Of a DNA stretch of 64,000 nucleotides, positions 12,488-25,249 are shown in pieces. The number at the start of each line of letters is the position of its first letter. Position 1 is the stretch's first letter. This stretch comes from Dugong dugon (lineage: Eukaryota; Chordata; Mammalia; Sirenia; Dugongidae). The stretch covers positions 59,901,128-59,965,127 of the forward strand of contig CM057481.1 in the NCBI GenBank assembly GCA_030035585.1. Direction: 5' to 3'. The notes under the pieces are model-generated. The model searched no databases, had not been told where the DNA came from, and saw only the letters and a list, made by a program, of their open reading frames with translations. A program made the translations under genes and the position numbers.

Positions 12488-12765
12488 GATAACCTGGAGT
12501 CCTTGGGTTGTGCAAATGGTTAACATGTCTGACTGCTAACAGAAAGGTTAGAGGTTTGAGTCCACCCACCACTGCCTTGGAAGAAAGACCTGGTGATCTA
12601 CTTATGAAAAGTCAGCCCTTGAAAACCCGATGAAAAGAAACTAATTTGCTCTGTAAACTTTCATTTACAGCACTATAAAAGAAAGAAAGAAAACCCTATG
12701 GAGCACAGTTCTACTCTGACACATGGAGTCATGAATCAGAATAGACTAGATGGCAACTGGTTAGG
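12488..12765 (+). mobile_element. AfroSINE, long form, with an L1 insertion
   Basis: tRNA-derived head ('gtccttgggttgtgcaaatggtt'), the long-form central block 'aagacctggtgatctactta', and the 3' tail 'gagtcatgaatcagaatagac' are present in order. A 56-bp L1 3' end interrupts it at 12633-12688. Confidence 0.85.
12633..12688 (+). mobile_element. Ultra-short L1 3' end inside AfroSINE
   Basis: Contains 'actaatttgctctgtaaac', the terminal motif of the L1 3' UTR (compare about 40915-40935), and ends in GAAA repeats. It is flanked by GAAAACCCGATG (12621-12632) and GAAAACCCTATG (12689-12700), 11 of 12 identical, which is the target-site duplication. Confidence 0.85.
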
Positions 12766-13563
12766 AATGCCCTGCCAAAGAACAGAACCTGTGTATTCTG
12801 GCTGTGGGGAAAACAGCACCACATACTGGTCGTTGGTTTAAGGCATATGCACACCCTGTAGGATGGCATCCCAACCTCACAGGATGCTGCCCTCTACTTG
12901 ATGCCATCACCAAGCCTTCAGTAGGCCATTCCACACTTCCAGCAGAATAGCTGCACCTGAGCGATGCGGCATAATGTGAGGCCAGTGAATTCCACGGGCA
13001 TGAGCTCATGACTACACTCCTTTTGTTATATAATGAATTATTTGGTTGGAGACAATGTTGTGCAGGATACCATGACAGTGAATAAGCATGCTGTAAACCT
13101 GCAAACGGTGGTGCTAGGAAAACTATTCTGCGTCTGGAATAGGGATCCATTCCTAAGAGGATAAATTGTTGACTCCTTCCATGAAGTTGCCATGCAAACT
13201 AACCATATGTGCCTTTGCCACTGTGGCCATTTGGTACATGGGCCCATTGAACAAGCCCTGGGTGATGGGGAAAGAGGCTACAAGGAGGAATCAGATTCCA
13301 TTTTCTGATGTTTGACTGCTAGCAGCATTCAGGTCTCATTCTTCCCTCTTCTCCAGTGCCCCATATATGGACAGATTGATAAGAAATTCTGGGTGTTTCC
13401 TTCCTCAGCAATGGCAGGAGATTCAAACCATACAAGACCCTACCCAAGTGCAGGAACTCTCACTCGGAGCCCCACCCCTAACCACAATAAAACCCAGGCC
13501 AGTATTCTTTCCCTGCTCTCTCAAGCCATTTCAGACCTACTTAAGAGGCCTGCCCTGCTCGCT

Positions 13564-14285
13564 CTGTTGTTGTTAGTTGCCATTGAGTCAGACCTGACTT
13601 ATAGCGACCCGAAGTACAACAGAATGAAATACTGCCCGGTCCTGTGCCATCCTCACAATCATGTATAAGCCCGTTGTTGCAACCACTGTGTCAATTCATC
13701 CCATCAAGAGTTTTCCTCTTTTTTGATTACCCTCTACTTTACCAAGTGTGATGTCCTTCACCAGGGACTGGTCCCTCCTGATAGCATCTCCAAAGTACAT
13801 GAGATGAAGTTGCACCATCCTCGCTTCCAAGGAGTATTCTGGCTGTATTTCTTCCAAGACAGACTTGTTTGTTCTCTGGCAGTCCATAATATATTCGATA
13901 TTCTTCGCCAACACCATAATTCAAAGACATCAATTCTTCTTCGGTCTTCCTTATTCATTGCCCAGCTTTCACATGCATATGAGGCGACTGAAAATATCAT
14001 GACTTGAGTCAGGCGCACCTTAGTCCTGAAAGTGACATCTTTGTTTTTGAACACTTTAAGGAGATCTTTTGCAGCAGATTTTCCCAGTACAATACCTCAT
14101 TTGATTTCCTGACTGCTGCTTCCATGGGCAATGATTGTGGATCCAAGTAAAATGAAATCCTTGACAACGTCAGTCTTTTCTCTGTTTATCATGATGTTGC
14201 TTATTGATCCATTTGTGAGGATTTTTTGTATTATTTATGTTGAGGTGTAATCCATACTGAAGGCTCCTTCTGGAGACCTCAGTTA
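13564..14285 (-). mobile_element. RTE LINE 3' end, minus strand
   Basis: Starts with the complement of the RTE tail ('tgttgttgttagttgccatt') and encodes on the minus strand the C-terminal RTE part ('SYACESWAMNKEDRRRIDVF'). It stops near 'aggtgtaatccatactgaag' (14242-14261). 5'-truncated copy. Confidence 0.88.
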
Positions 14286-14319
14286 TGTAAATAATAAACC
14301 ATTTCACACTCTCTTGGTG

Positions 14320-14724
14320 TGTGTGAGTGGTGTCACCATTCTCTACACAAACTGGGTGGTTTATAAAAACAGAAATTTATTGTCTTACAGTTTGGAGGCT
14401 GGGAGTTCAAGATCAAGGTATTTGTCATGTTGATGCCTTCTGAGGCTTTGAGGGATAACCTGTTCAATACCTCTCTCCTAACTTCTGGAATCTCTAGGCA
14501 TTCCTTGGTTCGCAGCTGCAGCATCACTTGACATGTTTGTGTATCTTCTCCTCTTTTATAAGGACAGCTGTCATACAGAATTAGGACTCACTCTATTCCA
14601 GTACAACCTCATGTCAACCTAAATGATAACAGCTTCAAAGGCTCTATTGCCAAACAAGGTCCCATTCATAGGAACAGAGGTTAGGAATTTAGCACATTCT
14701 TGGGGGACTCAATTCAAACATAAC
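14320..14724 (-). mobile_element. MaLR/ERVL-type LTR, minus strand (tentative family)
   Basis: Minus-strand LTR-like sequence with blocks typical of older mammalian MaLR-related LTRs ('acagaaatttattgtcttac', 'ggaggctgggagttcaagat', ending 'gggggactcaattcaaacat'). It sits between the RTE 3' end and the resumed ERV-L block. The left boundary is approximate. Confidence 0.55.
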
Positions 14725-16370
14725 CGTGCCAATTCTGACACTTCCATCCACATACTTCTTTCCCAAATTTCCTGGCCACCAGTCTTCTGATCTTGATCAT
14801 TCAAAGTTTCTGACCAGCCAGCCTATTCATTATCCACTGCTCATTAATCAGTGTAGATCCATACCCCAAGCCAACGCTCCCTCCAAGCAAAGTAGACTAT
14901 CAGATTTACTTGTCAAAATTTGTCCCCTGAGAGACTTCACCTTCACCACTGTCTTTCAGGACCATCCTTGAGTAAAACTTACAGTGGTGGTCCTCCACTG
15001 CCATTTGATGACAACGTATTGTGAAAACTCTTTTGTAAACAATGTCTTGACTTTTCCTCCTCTATTAAGTAGGCATAAGGAGCTCCCTGTGGAGCCATAG
15101 GTGTGAGTTGAGAGCGAGGTAGAAGCAGTAGGAGCAGGTACCATTAGAGTCTAAGCCCCTGACCCATGCAGTCTGTTTGTGCCTTCTGGACCTGTTGGAG
15201 CCTAATCTAATGTATTCTGTTTTCTTTTACTAATGTAATGTTGCAGCACACATTTAACTTTATGATTTGGTGGAACAGATAAACTCAGCTCATGATGTGT
15301 GGTTCATGCTTCATTGTTACTTGGTGTCCCAAGGACAGGCATTTAGTCTTCAGAGGGACAAGAAGCAAGTCAGTCTTTTCAAATGGAGAAGAGTTCTTGG
15401 TAGAAGAGGGCATGACCTTACCCCAACACCCTAAGGGTCTGTTCTGCTTCCGATTCTTCCACTGGTGCTTGCCAGAGGCTCCGTAGAGTATCTCCAACTA
15501 CCACAGATGCTTCCCAAGTCATTGGGTCAGTGCATCATAAAGCTCATGTGGCAGGGTGGCTTGTATCAAAGCATGAACCTGCTGCAGAGACATTTATTTC
15601 TTTCCATTCAAAACTGACAGCCATATGGGTTAGCAGGTAAAATAGGTTGAAGTAGCACATCCAAATGTGGTATATGTTGCTTCCAAAATCTGAAGAGACC
15701 TACTAAGTGTTGTGCCTCTTTCTTTGTGACATGCTCCATGTGACATGGATCATTAGAAAATTCTCCAGAGTGTCAGGCCTCTGAGGTTTTAGAGAGATTA
15801 TCACCTACCCTCTGACATCCACACATCTTATTAAATCATCTAGGGCATTTGCTACTTCCTGCTCACCAGGTCCAATTAACATAATGTCATCAATGTAATG
15901 AATCAACATGATGTTCTGTGGAGTAGCAAGGTAATCAAAGTTTTTCCAGTTTACATTATGACAGTGAACGAGAGTGTAAGTCAGAGTAAATAAGGGAAGT
16001 AAGATAGGGAAGGTATACTGCTGGCTTTACCACATCAGGGTGAACTGCTTTTGATTATCCTTGTTAATTGGAATGGAAAGGAAAGCATTTACTAGGTCAG
16101 TAGCTGCATAAGCAGGTGCCAGGGGTTGTGTCTATTTGCTGCAGTATATATACCATGCCTGGAACAGTGTTTGCATTTGGTGTCACTATCCTATTAGGTT
16201 AATGTTAATCCAGTATCGCTCCAAGACCCATCTGGCTTTCATTCTGGCCAAACAGGGAAGTCAAATGAGGATAGTGTAGGAATCATCAAGTCTACATCTA
16301 TCACCTCTTTCATGGTAGCATAATCTCTGCAGTTCCTCCAGAGATGCAATATTGCTTTTGGTTTACTCTT

Positions 16371-16722
16371 TCTTTTTTTTTTTTTTAAATTGTGCTTTAG
16401 GTGAAGGTTTACAGCTCAAGTTAATTTCTCATACAAAAATTTATACACATATTATGCGACACTACTAGCAATCCCTATAATGTGACAGCACACTCCCCCT
16501 TTCCACCCTGGGTTTCCCATGTCCATCAAACCAGCTCCTGTTCTTTTCTGCCTTCTCATTCTGCTTCCTGACAGGAGCTGCCCATTTAGTCTTGTGAATC
16601 TGCTTCAACTAAGAAGCACACTCTTTGCAAGTATTATTTTATGTTCTATAGTCCATTCTAATCTTTATCTGAAGAGTTGGCTTCGGGAATGGTTTTAGTT
16701 CTGGGTTAACAGAGTGTCTGAT
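16371..16722 (-). mobile_element. 5'-truncated L1 3' UTR, minus strand
   Basis: T-run then the complement of the L1 3' UTR seen at about 5320-5640. Flanked by the 11-bp target duplication GGTTTACTCTT (16360-16370 and 16723-16733). Confidence 0.88.
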
Positions 16723-16874
16723 GGTTTACTCTTTTGGCAAAGGGTGTAGGCATTTCTAAGGACTTGAGTCAGATTTCTGACTCAACAACTCAAGTAAACA
16801 GCACAACAGTCGACCATTCAGTTATTTTATTCTTAGGGACCTCATGATCAATTACAGAACAAATGAGTAGCTGT

Positions 16875-17235
16875 GGGGGATGGGGTGGTGGGAAAGAAGT
16901 GGGTGTAGTTATAAAGAGGTAGCATGAGGGAGCCTTGTGGTGATGGAGCAGTTCTGTATATTAATGGTAGTGGTGGTTACATGAATCTACGTGTGTGATA
17001 AAATTGTGTAGAACTATGTACAGACACACAAATAAGCACATGTGTAACTGGTGAAATCTGAATATGTACTATGGATTGTACCAATGTCAATTACCAGATT
17101 TTGATATTGTACTGTAGTTACAAAAGACATCATCATTGTGGGAAACTGGATAAAGAGTACACGGGACCTCCCAGCAAATTTTTTTGTAACTTCCTGTGCA
17201 CCTATAATTATTTCAAAATATAAAGTTAAAAAAAC
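16875..17235 (+). mobile_element. Old L1 (L1M-type) 3' end
   Basis: Plus-strand terminal L1M-like sequence including 'ggttacatgaatctac', 'gtgtaactggtgaaatctga' and a terminal 'tatttcaaaatataaagtt' region. Diverged, no coding frame. Confidence 0.55.
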
Positions 17236-17239
17236 TAAC

Positions 17240-17570
17240 AAAAAGAAATCTTCCCAACATAAGTGTTAATGGCTATATAGTATTTAGCCATGCAGGAACC
17301 ATAATTTAATTAATCAATTCCCTTTTGTTGGATATTAAAGCCATTTATAATTTTTAACTAGTAAAAGCACAGCAATAAATATCATTATAGATAGATCTTT
17401 GTGCACATCTCTGATTATTTACGTAAGATAAACTCCTAGAAGAGGAATTAATGTGCCAAAGAATATAAATATAAATTTGTTAAGATTTTTTGATAGGTAA
17501 TTGCCAAATTATCTTGTAGAAAATCTTTACACATTTTATTCAGTGCCTGCAGATTAACACATTGCCACAT
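17240..17570 (-). mobile_element. Old L1 fragment, minus strand (tentative)
   Basis: AT-rich sequence resembling the reverse complement of an old L1 ORF2 end ('ttgttggatattaaagccat', 'taaactcctagaagaggaat'). Heavily decayed. Confidence 0.4.
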
Positions 17571-18537
17571 TACCCATTCCCATACCACTCATTAGTATAG
17601 TACTTTAAAAAAGTGTTGTTAACATGATAGGATAAACAAGCATCTAATAATGTTTTTTTCTAAATTTTTAAAATTTTGTTGTTCTTGTTGAGAGTATACA
17701 CAGCAAAACATACACCAATTCAACAGTTTCTAATGGACAGTTCAGTGACATTGATTACACTCTTTGAGTTGTGCAACCATTCTCACCCTCCTTTTCTGAG
17801 TTGTTTCTCCCTCATTAACATAAATTCAATGCTCTCTAAGGTTCCTGTCTAATATTTTGAGTTGCTGTTGTCAATTTGATCCTGTATAGCTAGTTCTTAA
17901 AAGAGCATAATACTCAAGGTAGACCTTTTTTACTAGTTAAACTATTGTTCAGTTTTAAGATGACTTTAGGGAATACTTTCCATTTAAGGTTTAAAGACTA
18001 TCTCAGGGCAATAGTTTCAGTGTTCATTCAGCTTCTATGGCTCCAGAAAGTCTAGAATCCATGAAAATTAAAAATTCTGTCCTGCATTTTCCCCCTTTTG
18101 ATCAGGATTCTTCTATGGAATCTCTGATCAAAATGTTCAGTAGTGGTAGCTGGGCACCATTCTGTTCTTCTGGTCTCATGGCAAAGGAGGCAGTTGTTCG
18201 TGGAGGCAATTAGCCACACATTTCATAGCCTCCTCCTATTCCTGACCCTCCTTCTTCCCCTGTTGCTCCAGGTGAATAGAGACCAATTGATCCTTGGATG
18301 GCTGCTTGCAAGCTTTTAAGACCCCAGGTACTTCGTAACAAACTAGGAAGTAGAACAGAAGCACTAAACATGATATTAGGCCAATTAACTGGGATGTCCA
18401 ATGAAACCATGACCTTAAACTTCCAAACCAAGGAACCAAATCCCATAAGGAGTTTGATTGTACATAAGCAGCCTCAGCAGCCATTCTTTTTTTTTTTTTT
18501 TTTTTGGTCATAAATATAAATAAGTATTTTTTAATTT

Positions 18538-19122
18538 TGTCTTAGGCTGGGTTTGCTAAAGAAGCAAAATCAGTGAAGAATATATATATACATATGTGTG
18601 TGCATATATATATATATATATATGTACATATAGGTAGGTACAGAAAGAGAGAGTGAGAGAGATTTATCTCAAGGAAATGGCTCACTCAGTTGTAGAGACT
18701 GGCAAGTCCCAACTCCATGGGTCAGGTGTCAGGCTGGAGGCTTCTCCTGACTCATATAGCTGCAGGGGCTGACGAACCCAAGGTCCATAGGTCAGACGGC
18801 AGGCTGCTGGCTCTTGGTTAGGAAGGCTGACAAATCCAAGATCAGCAGGTAAGATGGCAGGCTGTTGGCCCAAGTCCCAAGAACTGGAGGTCAGATGCTG
18901 ATGAGTCAAACGCAGGATCTGGAGCAGAGCAAAAGCCAGCAAGCTTTGCCAGAAAGTCCACATATATTAGATGCAGGCCACACCACCAAGGAACTTCTTT
19001 TCAACTGATTGGCTACTCATAGCAGATCTCATCATGGAGGTGATTACATCATTATACAACTGCCAAACTACATCATAACTGCCAAACCGCTGAGAATCAT
19101 GGCCCAGCCAAGTTGACAAACA
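18538..19122 (-). mobile_element. LTR of a second MaLR/ERVL-like family inside L1
   Basis: On the minus strand it opens TGTTTGTCAACTTGGCTGGG and ends with CAGCCTAAGACA. The ends resemble the LTR family at 11231 and others, but the body differs. It contains a (TA)n tract near 18583-18622 and a GA-rich stretch near 18645-18661. A clean target duplication was not found. Confidence 0.7.
18583..18622. repeat. (TA)n microsatellite within LTR
   Basis: Interrupted TA/CA repeat reading 'atatatatacatatgtgtgt' and then a pure TA run. Confidence 0.85.
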
Positions 19123-19289
19123 ACAATATCTATCACACAACTTTTACCAATTCAACTTTTTACAGGTATACAACTTTTTGACAGCAATTACAATAATCGG
19201 CTGTGCTGCCTTACCCTTAATCAATCACTGCTAACTCCATTTTCTCTCTCCCTCCCGCTGCTTGTAACCACTAATAAACTTTGGTCTCT

Positions 19290-22200
19290 ACACATTTGCT
19301 CTTTCTTGTCTTTTTGTATAAGTGAGGTCGTACAATATTTGTCCTTTTATGATTGGCTTATTTTGCTCAGCATAATGTCTTCAAGCTCCATCCATACTGC
19401 AGGATGTATCAAGACTTCATTTCTCCTACTGGTGAGTAGTATTCCATTGTATGTATATACCACATTTTGTTTATCCATTCATCTGTTGATGGGCATTTAG
19501 GTTGTTTCCACCTTTTGGCTATTGTGAATAGTACTGCAATGAATGGTGGTGTGCAAGTCTCTGTTTGAGTCTCTGCTTTCAAGTCTTTTGAGTATATACC
19601 TAGGGGTGGAATTTATGGATCATATGATACTTCTATTTTTAGTTTTTTGAGGAAACAACATACTGTTTTTCACAGCAGCTGTACCATTTTGCATTTCTAC
19701 CAGTAATGGATAAGGGTTCCAATTTTTCCACATCCTCGTCAACATTTGTTATTTTCTGATTTTTTTTTTTAATCTTAGTCATCCTAGTGGGAATGAAATG
19801 GTATCTCATTGTGGTTTTGATTTGCATCTCTCTGATGGCTAATGACGCTGAACATCTTTTCATGTGTTTGTTGGCCATTTGAATGTCCTTTTTTGTGAAA
19901 TGTCTATTAAAGTCCTTTGCCCATTTTATGATTAGATTATTTGTCTTTTTGTTGTTGTCAAAGTTTTATGTATGTTTTGGTTATTAGATTCTTGCTGGAT
20001 ATATGGTTTCTGAAGATACTGTCCCAGGCTTTGGCTTGTCTTTTCTCTTATTTGGTAGTCTTTTGATGAACAGACGTTTTTGATTTTTATGAGATCTCAT
20101 TTATTTATTTTGTCTTCTGCTGTTTGTGCTTTTGTTATTATATTAGATAATTCACTGTTGAAAGCTAGGCCTGACAGTTTTGCCCCTGCTTCCTGCTTGT
20201 TCTTTTTTTTTTTTTTGAGGAAGGAGTTAATAGTTTATATACATACAGCAAGTATTACATTGTTTCATAGCACTTGAATTCAAGAAATGTTACATCATCT
20301 TACTTTTCCAAATCTTGTTTCCCTTTGAACCTCACTTGATGAGAAGGACAGTCTCATTCATATTTTGACTCCTCTTTGCCATCCTCCTCCCTGCGGGTGT
20401 GCAAGAATAAGAAGGAGGGTTATGTTTATTGAAAACTGAGGGATGGCTTGTTCTTATAATAATTTTATGGTTTTAGTTTGCCCATTTAGGTTCTTAATCC
20501 ATTTTGAATTTGTTTCTGTGCATGATGTGAGACATGGATCCTGTTTCATTTTTCTGCATGTGGAAATTCAATTTTCCTGGCACTATTTATTGAAGGGAAT
20601 TTTCTTTCCTCATTGAAAGGACTTAGCACCCTTGTGAAAAATCAGTTGACCATAGATGTGCTTGTTAATTTCTGGACTCTCAATTCTATTTCATTGGTCT
20701 ATGTGTCTATTGTTATACCAGTACCAGGCTGTTTCGATTACTGTGGCTATAAAGTATGTTTTAAAATCAGGAAGTATGACTACTTTGTCTTCTCTCTTTT
20801 GACATTGTTTTAGCTATTCAGGGCCTCTTGCTATTCCATATAAAGTTGAGGATTGGTTTTTATATTGCTGTAAAGAAGGCTGTTGGGATTTTGATTGGGA
20901 TTGCACTGAACCTGTAGATTGCTTTGGGTACTGTTGACATCTTAACAATATTAAGTCTTCCAGTTGATGAACATGGGACATCTTTCCATTTAATTAAGTC
21001 TTCTTTAATCTTTTTCAGCAGTGTTTTATAGTTTTCATTGTGTAAGTCTTTCATGTCCCTGGATTTATTCCCACATACTTTATTCTCTTAGAAGTGTGTA
21101 AATGGAATTGTTTCCCTAATTTTGCCTTTCAGATTTCTCATTGCTGGTGTATAGAAACCCAACTGATTTTTGTTTGTTGACTTTGTACCCTGCAACTTTA
21201 TTAAATCCCTCTATTAGCTCTAGAAGTTTTCTTGCCAACTCTGAGATTTTCTATATATAGAATCATATCATATGTGAATAAAGATAATTTTGCTTCTTCT
21301 TTTCCAATCTGGATTCCTCTTATTTCTTTTTCTTGTCTTATTGCTCTGGCTAGGATTGCCAATATAATATTGAATAGAAGTGGTGAGAGCGAGCATCCTT
21401 GTCTTGTTCCCAATTTCAATGGTAAAGCTCTCAGTCTTCCTCCATTAAGTATAATGTTGGCTGTTGGCTTTTAATATATGCCTTGAATCATAGCGAGGAG
21501 TTTCCCTTCTATGCCAATCTTCCTTATGGTTTTCATCAAGAAAGGGTGTTGGATTTTATCAAATACTTTTTCACTTTTTCTGCATCTACAGAGATGATCA
21601 TGTGGTTCTTTCACTTTGTTCTATTGATTGATTTTCTGATGTTGAACCATTCCTGCATTCCTGGAATAAATACCAGTTGGTCATGGTGCATGACTCTTTT
21701 AATACGCTGTTGGATTTTTTCGCCAATATTTTGTTGAGGGTTTTTGCATCTATATTCATAAGAGATTTTGGCCTGTAGTTTTCTTTTCTTGTGGTATCTT
21801 TGTCTGGTTTAAGTATCAGGGTTATGTTTGCTTCATAGAATAAATTAGGGAGTATTACTTCCTTCTCTATCTTTTGAAAGAGTTTAAACAGTATTGGTGT
21901 CAATTCTTCTCTAAATGTTTGGTAGAATTCACCAGTGAATTCATCTGGTCCAGGACTTCTTTTTTGTTGGGAGGTTTTTGATCATTGATTCTATCTCTGC
22001 TGTGGATCTGTTGACACTTTCTGTTTCCTCTTAAATCAGCTTGGGTAGGTTGTGTGCTTCTAAGAGTGTGTCCATTTCTTCTAGGTTATTCAGTTTGTTG
22101 CCATATAGTTGTTCATAATACTGTGTCATAATTCTCTTTATTTCTATTAGTTAGTTGTAATGTCCCTTTTTGCATTTTTTATTTGACTATTTGCATCTTT

Positions 22201-23290
22201 TTTCTTCTTTTCTTTGTTAGTCTAACTAAAGGTTTCTCAGTTTTATTGATCTTTTCATTGATTCACTCTATTGTTTTTCCGTGTTTGATTTTTCTTTTTA
22301 ATTTATGCTCCGATACTTCCTTTCTTCTGGTAGGTTTAGGCTTAGTTTCCTCTTCTCTTTCTAGTTCCTGGATTTGTTGAGTTAGGCTATCGATTTGAGA
22401 TCTTTCTTCCTTTTTTATGTAGGCATTTATTGCTGTAAGTTTCCCTTTGAGTACTGCCTTTGCTGCATCCCGTAAGTTTTGGTATGTTGTGCTTTCATTT
22501 TCATTTGACTCTTAGAGATTTGTGATTTCTGTTTCAATTTCTTCCTTGACCCACTAGTACTTTAATTCCATATGTTTGTGTATTTTCTAGGTTTTCTATT
22601 TCTGTTATTGATTTCTAGCTTCACTCTGTCTGAGAAAATACTTCGTATAATTTCAATCTTTTTAAATTTACTAAGACTTGTTTTGTGATCTAGAATGTGG
22701 TCTATCCTGGAGAATGATTCATGTGCACTGGAGTAGAATGTACATTGTGCTCTATATATGTGTTCTATATATGTCTGTTAAGTCTTGTTGGTTTATAGTG
22801 TCATTCAGGTCCTCTGTTTCCTTGCTGATCTTCTTTCTAGATGTTCTGTCCAGTAATGAAAGTGGTGTATTGAAGTCTCCAACTATTATTATAGTACTAT
22901 CTATTTCTCCCTTCAATTTTATCAGTGTTTGCTTTATATATTTAGAGCCCTTTATTTTGGGTGCATATATGATTGTTAACTCTTTTTGATTACTTGACCC
23001 CTTTATCACTATATAATGTCCATCTTTAGCTCTTTTGGCAGATTTTGTCTTAAAGTCTACTGTGTCTGACATTAAGATTGCCACCCCAGCTCTCTTTTTG
23101 TTATTATTTGCAGGAATTATTTTTTCCATCCTTCCACTTTCAACTTATTGGTGCCCTTGGGTTAAAGGTGTATCTCTTGTAAACAGCGTATAGTTGGATC
23201 ATTTTTTTAAAATCCATTCTGTCACTCTCTGCCTTTTGATTGGAGCATTTAGTCCATTTACATTACTATAATTACTGATAAAAAATGACT
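19290..23290 (-). pseudogene. L1 ORF2 remnant, minus strand
   Basis: Minus-strand ORF2 of the host L1, read from about 23290 (N-terminal endonuclease, with 'IIIVGDFNTPLSLLDRTSRK' encoded near 22850) down to about 19290 (C-terminal end). The RT palm piece '[14 protein letters not shown]' is encoded near 21375-21416. In the catalytic box the Ala-Asp-Asp has decayed to FTYDMILY, encoded near 21265-21290. Many stops and frameshifts break the frame, and a 241-bp retrocopy and its duplication interrupt it at 20205-20455. No functional product is possible. Confidence 0.85.
20205..20445 (-). pseudogene. Unidentified processed retrocopy (mRNA 3' end)
   Basis: A 241-bp insertion in L1 ORF2 that starts with a T-run (A-tail on the minus strand) and is flanked by a perfect 10-bp duplication GCTTGTTCTT (20195-20204 and 20446-20455). 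The minus-strand text contains 'EEDGKEESKYE' followed by a stop, but this may be chance. I do not recognise the parent transcript. It resembles none of the LINE or SINE families in the window. Confidence 0.7.
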
Positions 23291-23920
23291 TACTTCTGCC
23301 ATTTTCTTATTTGTTTTTTGTGTCCCTTAAGCCTTCTTTGTCTTTGTCCTTTAGTATTGCTTGCTTTTGTGTTTCGTTGGTTTAATTGTAGGGAGCCTTT
23401 TCGGTTCCCTTCCCCTTTCCTTTTGTGTATGTTTTTAAATACATTTTCTTAGTGGTTACCATGAATATCACATTTAAGAGCTTGTATTTATAACATCCTA
23501 GGATATGTCAGTACTAGCTTAGCTTCAGTAACATGCAAGAAATTCTATATCTATATCACTCATTTCCTCCCTTTTGTTGTTGTTATCACTAAATATGTCT
23601 TTATATTTCCTGTGCTGTGTAACATAATTGTATCCTTGCGTTTTATGTATTTGTTATGAAAAAACATGAAGGACAAAATAGTTAGAATTATCAAGCATGA
23701 ATACTTTATTACTAGTCTTTTTACTTATCCATGCATTTCCATTTATTAGGGATCTTTCTTTTCATGTGCAACCTTGAATTACTTTCTAGTGTCTTTTACC
23801 TTCCAGCTACAGAACTCCAATACAGATTTTTTTTGTAGGGACGTTCTGGTGGATATGAACTCTCTCAGCTTCTGTTTGTCTGGTAATGTTTTAATTTCAC
23901 CCTCATTCTTGAAAGATAGT

Positions 23921-24404
23921 TGTTTAGTTATCTAGTGCTGCTATAATAGAAATACCACAAGTGGATGGCTTTAACAAAGAGAAGTTTATTTCCTCACAGT
24001 TAAAGTAGGCTAAAAGTCCAAATTCAGGGCGTCAGCTCCAGGGGAAGGCTTTCTCTCTCTGTTGGCCTTCTTCTCTTCAGTGTTCCCCTGGACTAGGAGC
24101 TTCTCAGCACAGGGACCCCAGTCCAAAGGACGCACTCTGCTCCCGGCACTGCTTTCTTGATGGCATGAGGTCCACCTGTCTCTCTGCTCACTTCTGTCTT
24201 TTATATCTCAAGAGATTGCCTCAGGACGCAATCCAGTCTTGTAAATGAGGTCCTGCCTTACTAACACAACTGCCACCCATCCTCCCTCATTAACATCATA
24301 GAGGCAGGTTTACAACATAACAGGAAAATCACACAGTACCAGGAATCATGGCCTAGCCAAATTGATACACACATTTTTTGGGGGACATAATTCAAACCAT
24401 GACA
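23921..24404 (-). mobile_element. Solo LTR (MaLR/ERVL-like, afrotherian family), copy 3
   Basis: Same family as 11231-11727, in reverse orientation. It is flanked by the 5-bp duplication ATAGT (23916-23920 and 24405-24409). The L1 sequence on each side joins smoothly when it is removed. Confidence 0.9.
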
Positions 24405-25249
24405 ATAGTTTTGCTGGGTATTGTATTCTTGGTTGACAGTTTTCTTCTTTTAGTACTTTAAATATATCATTACATTGCCCTCTGGCCTTCAATGTTTCTG
24501 AGGAAAAATCAGCACTTAATGTTATTGAGGATCCTTTGTATGTGACTGTTTGCTTCTCTCTCATTGCTTTTGGAATTCTAATAGTTTTTAAAATAATTTT
24601 ATTTATTTTGTTGTTATTGCTGAGAATATACACAGCAAAATGTATACCAATTCAACAATTTCTACATTTACTATTTAGTGGCTTTGATTGCATTGTTTGA
24701 GTTGTCCGACCATTCTTACCCTCCTTTTCTGAGTTGTTCCTCCCCCATTAACATAAATTCATTTCCCCCTAAGGTTCCTATCTAATCTTTCAAGTTGCTG
24801 TTGTCTATTTGAGCCCATATAGATAGCTCTTAAAAGAGCCCAGTGCTCAAGGCAGACCTTTTTTTCACTGGATAAGCTAAACTATTCTTTGGTTTTTAAG
24901 AACTTCAGAGATATTTTTGGTTAAATGTTTAAAGACTATCTCAGGACACTAGTTTCAGGGGTTCATCTAACCTTCATGGATCCAGGAAATCTGGAGCCTA
25001 TGATGATCTGAAATTCTGTTCTGCATTTTCTCCCTTTTGATCAGAGATTCTTCCATAGAATCTCTGATCAAAATGTTCATTAATGGTAGCCAGGCACCAT
25101 TCAGTTCTGGTCTCGTGGCAAAGGAGGCAGTTGTTCATGGAGGCAATTAGCCACATATTCCATATCCTCCTACGCCTGATTCTCCTCCTTCCTGTGTTCC
25201 TCCAGGCAAATAAAGACCAATTGTTGTGCCTTGGATGGCCACTTGCCAG

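Larger units (their letters stand above)
12766..16359 (-). pseudogene. ERV-L-type internal region (pol remnant), broken
   Basis: Minus-strand remnant of a class III (ERV-L) provirus in at least two blocks, about 12766-13560 and 14725-16359. The clearest mark is a reverse-transcriptase active-site signature YIDD followed by IMLIG, encoded around 15880-15905 on the minus strand. Downstream blocks (lower coordinates) fit the RNase H and integrase part by order, but I cannot assign motifs there. Frames are short and full of stops. It is interrupted by an RTE 3' end, a MaLR-type LTR and, just beyond 16359, an L1. The call is from recognition of the RT motif and general resemblance; the 12.8-13.5 kb assignment is weaker. 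Confidence 0.65.
17660..24589 (-). mobile_element. L1 LINE, minus strand, split by two LTRs and a retrocopy
   Basis: One minus-strand L1 in four blocks: 3' UTR 17660-18537, ORF2 C-terminal part 19123-20194, remaining ORF2 and upstream sequence 20456-23920, and pre-ORF2 sequence 24405-24589. The breaks are filled by an LTR (18538-19122), a retrocopy (20205-20445) and an LTR (23921-24404). Its 3' UTR is a variant that differs from that of the L1 at 1-5688 and is shared with 24590-26093, 49000-50485 and 55975-56817. Confidence 0.85.
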
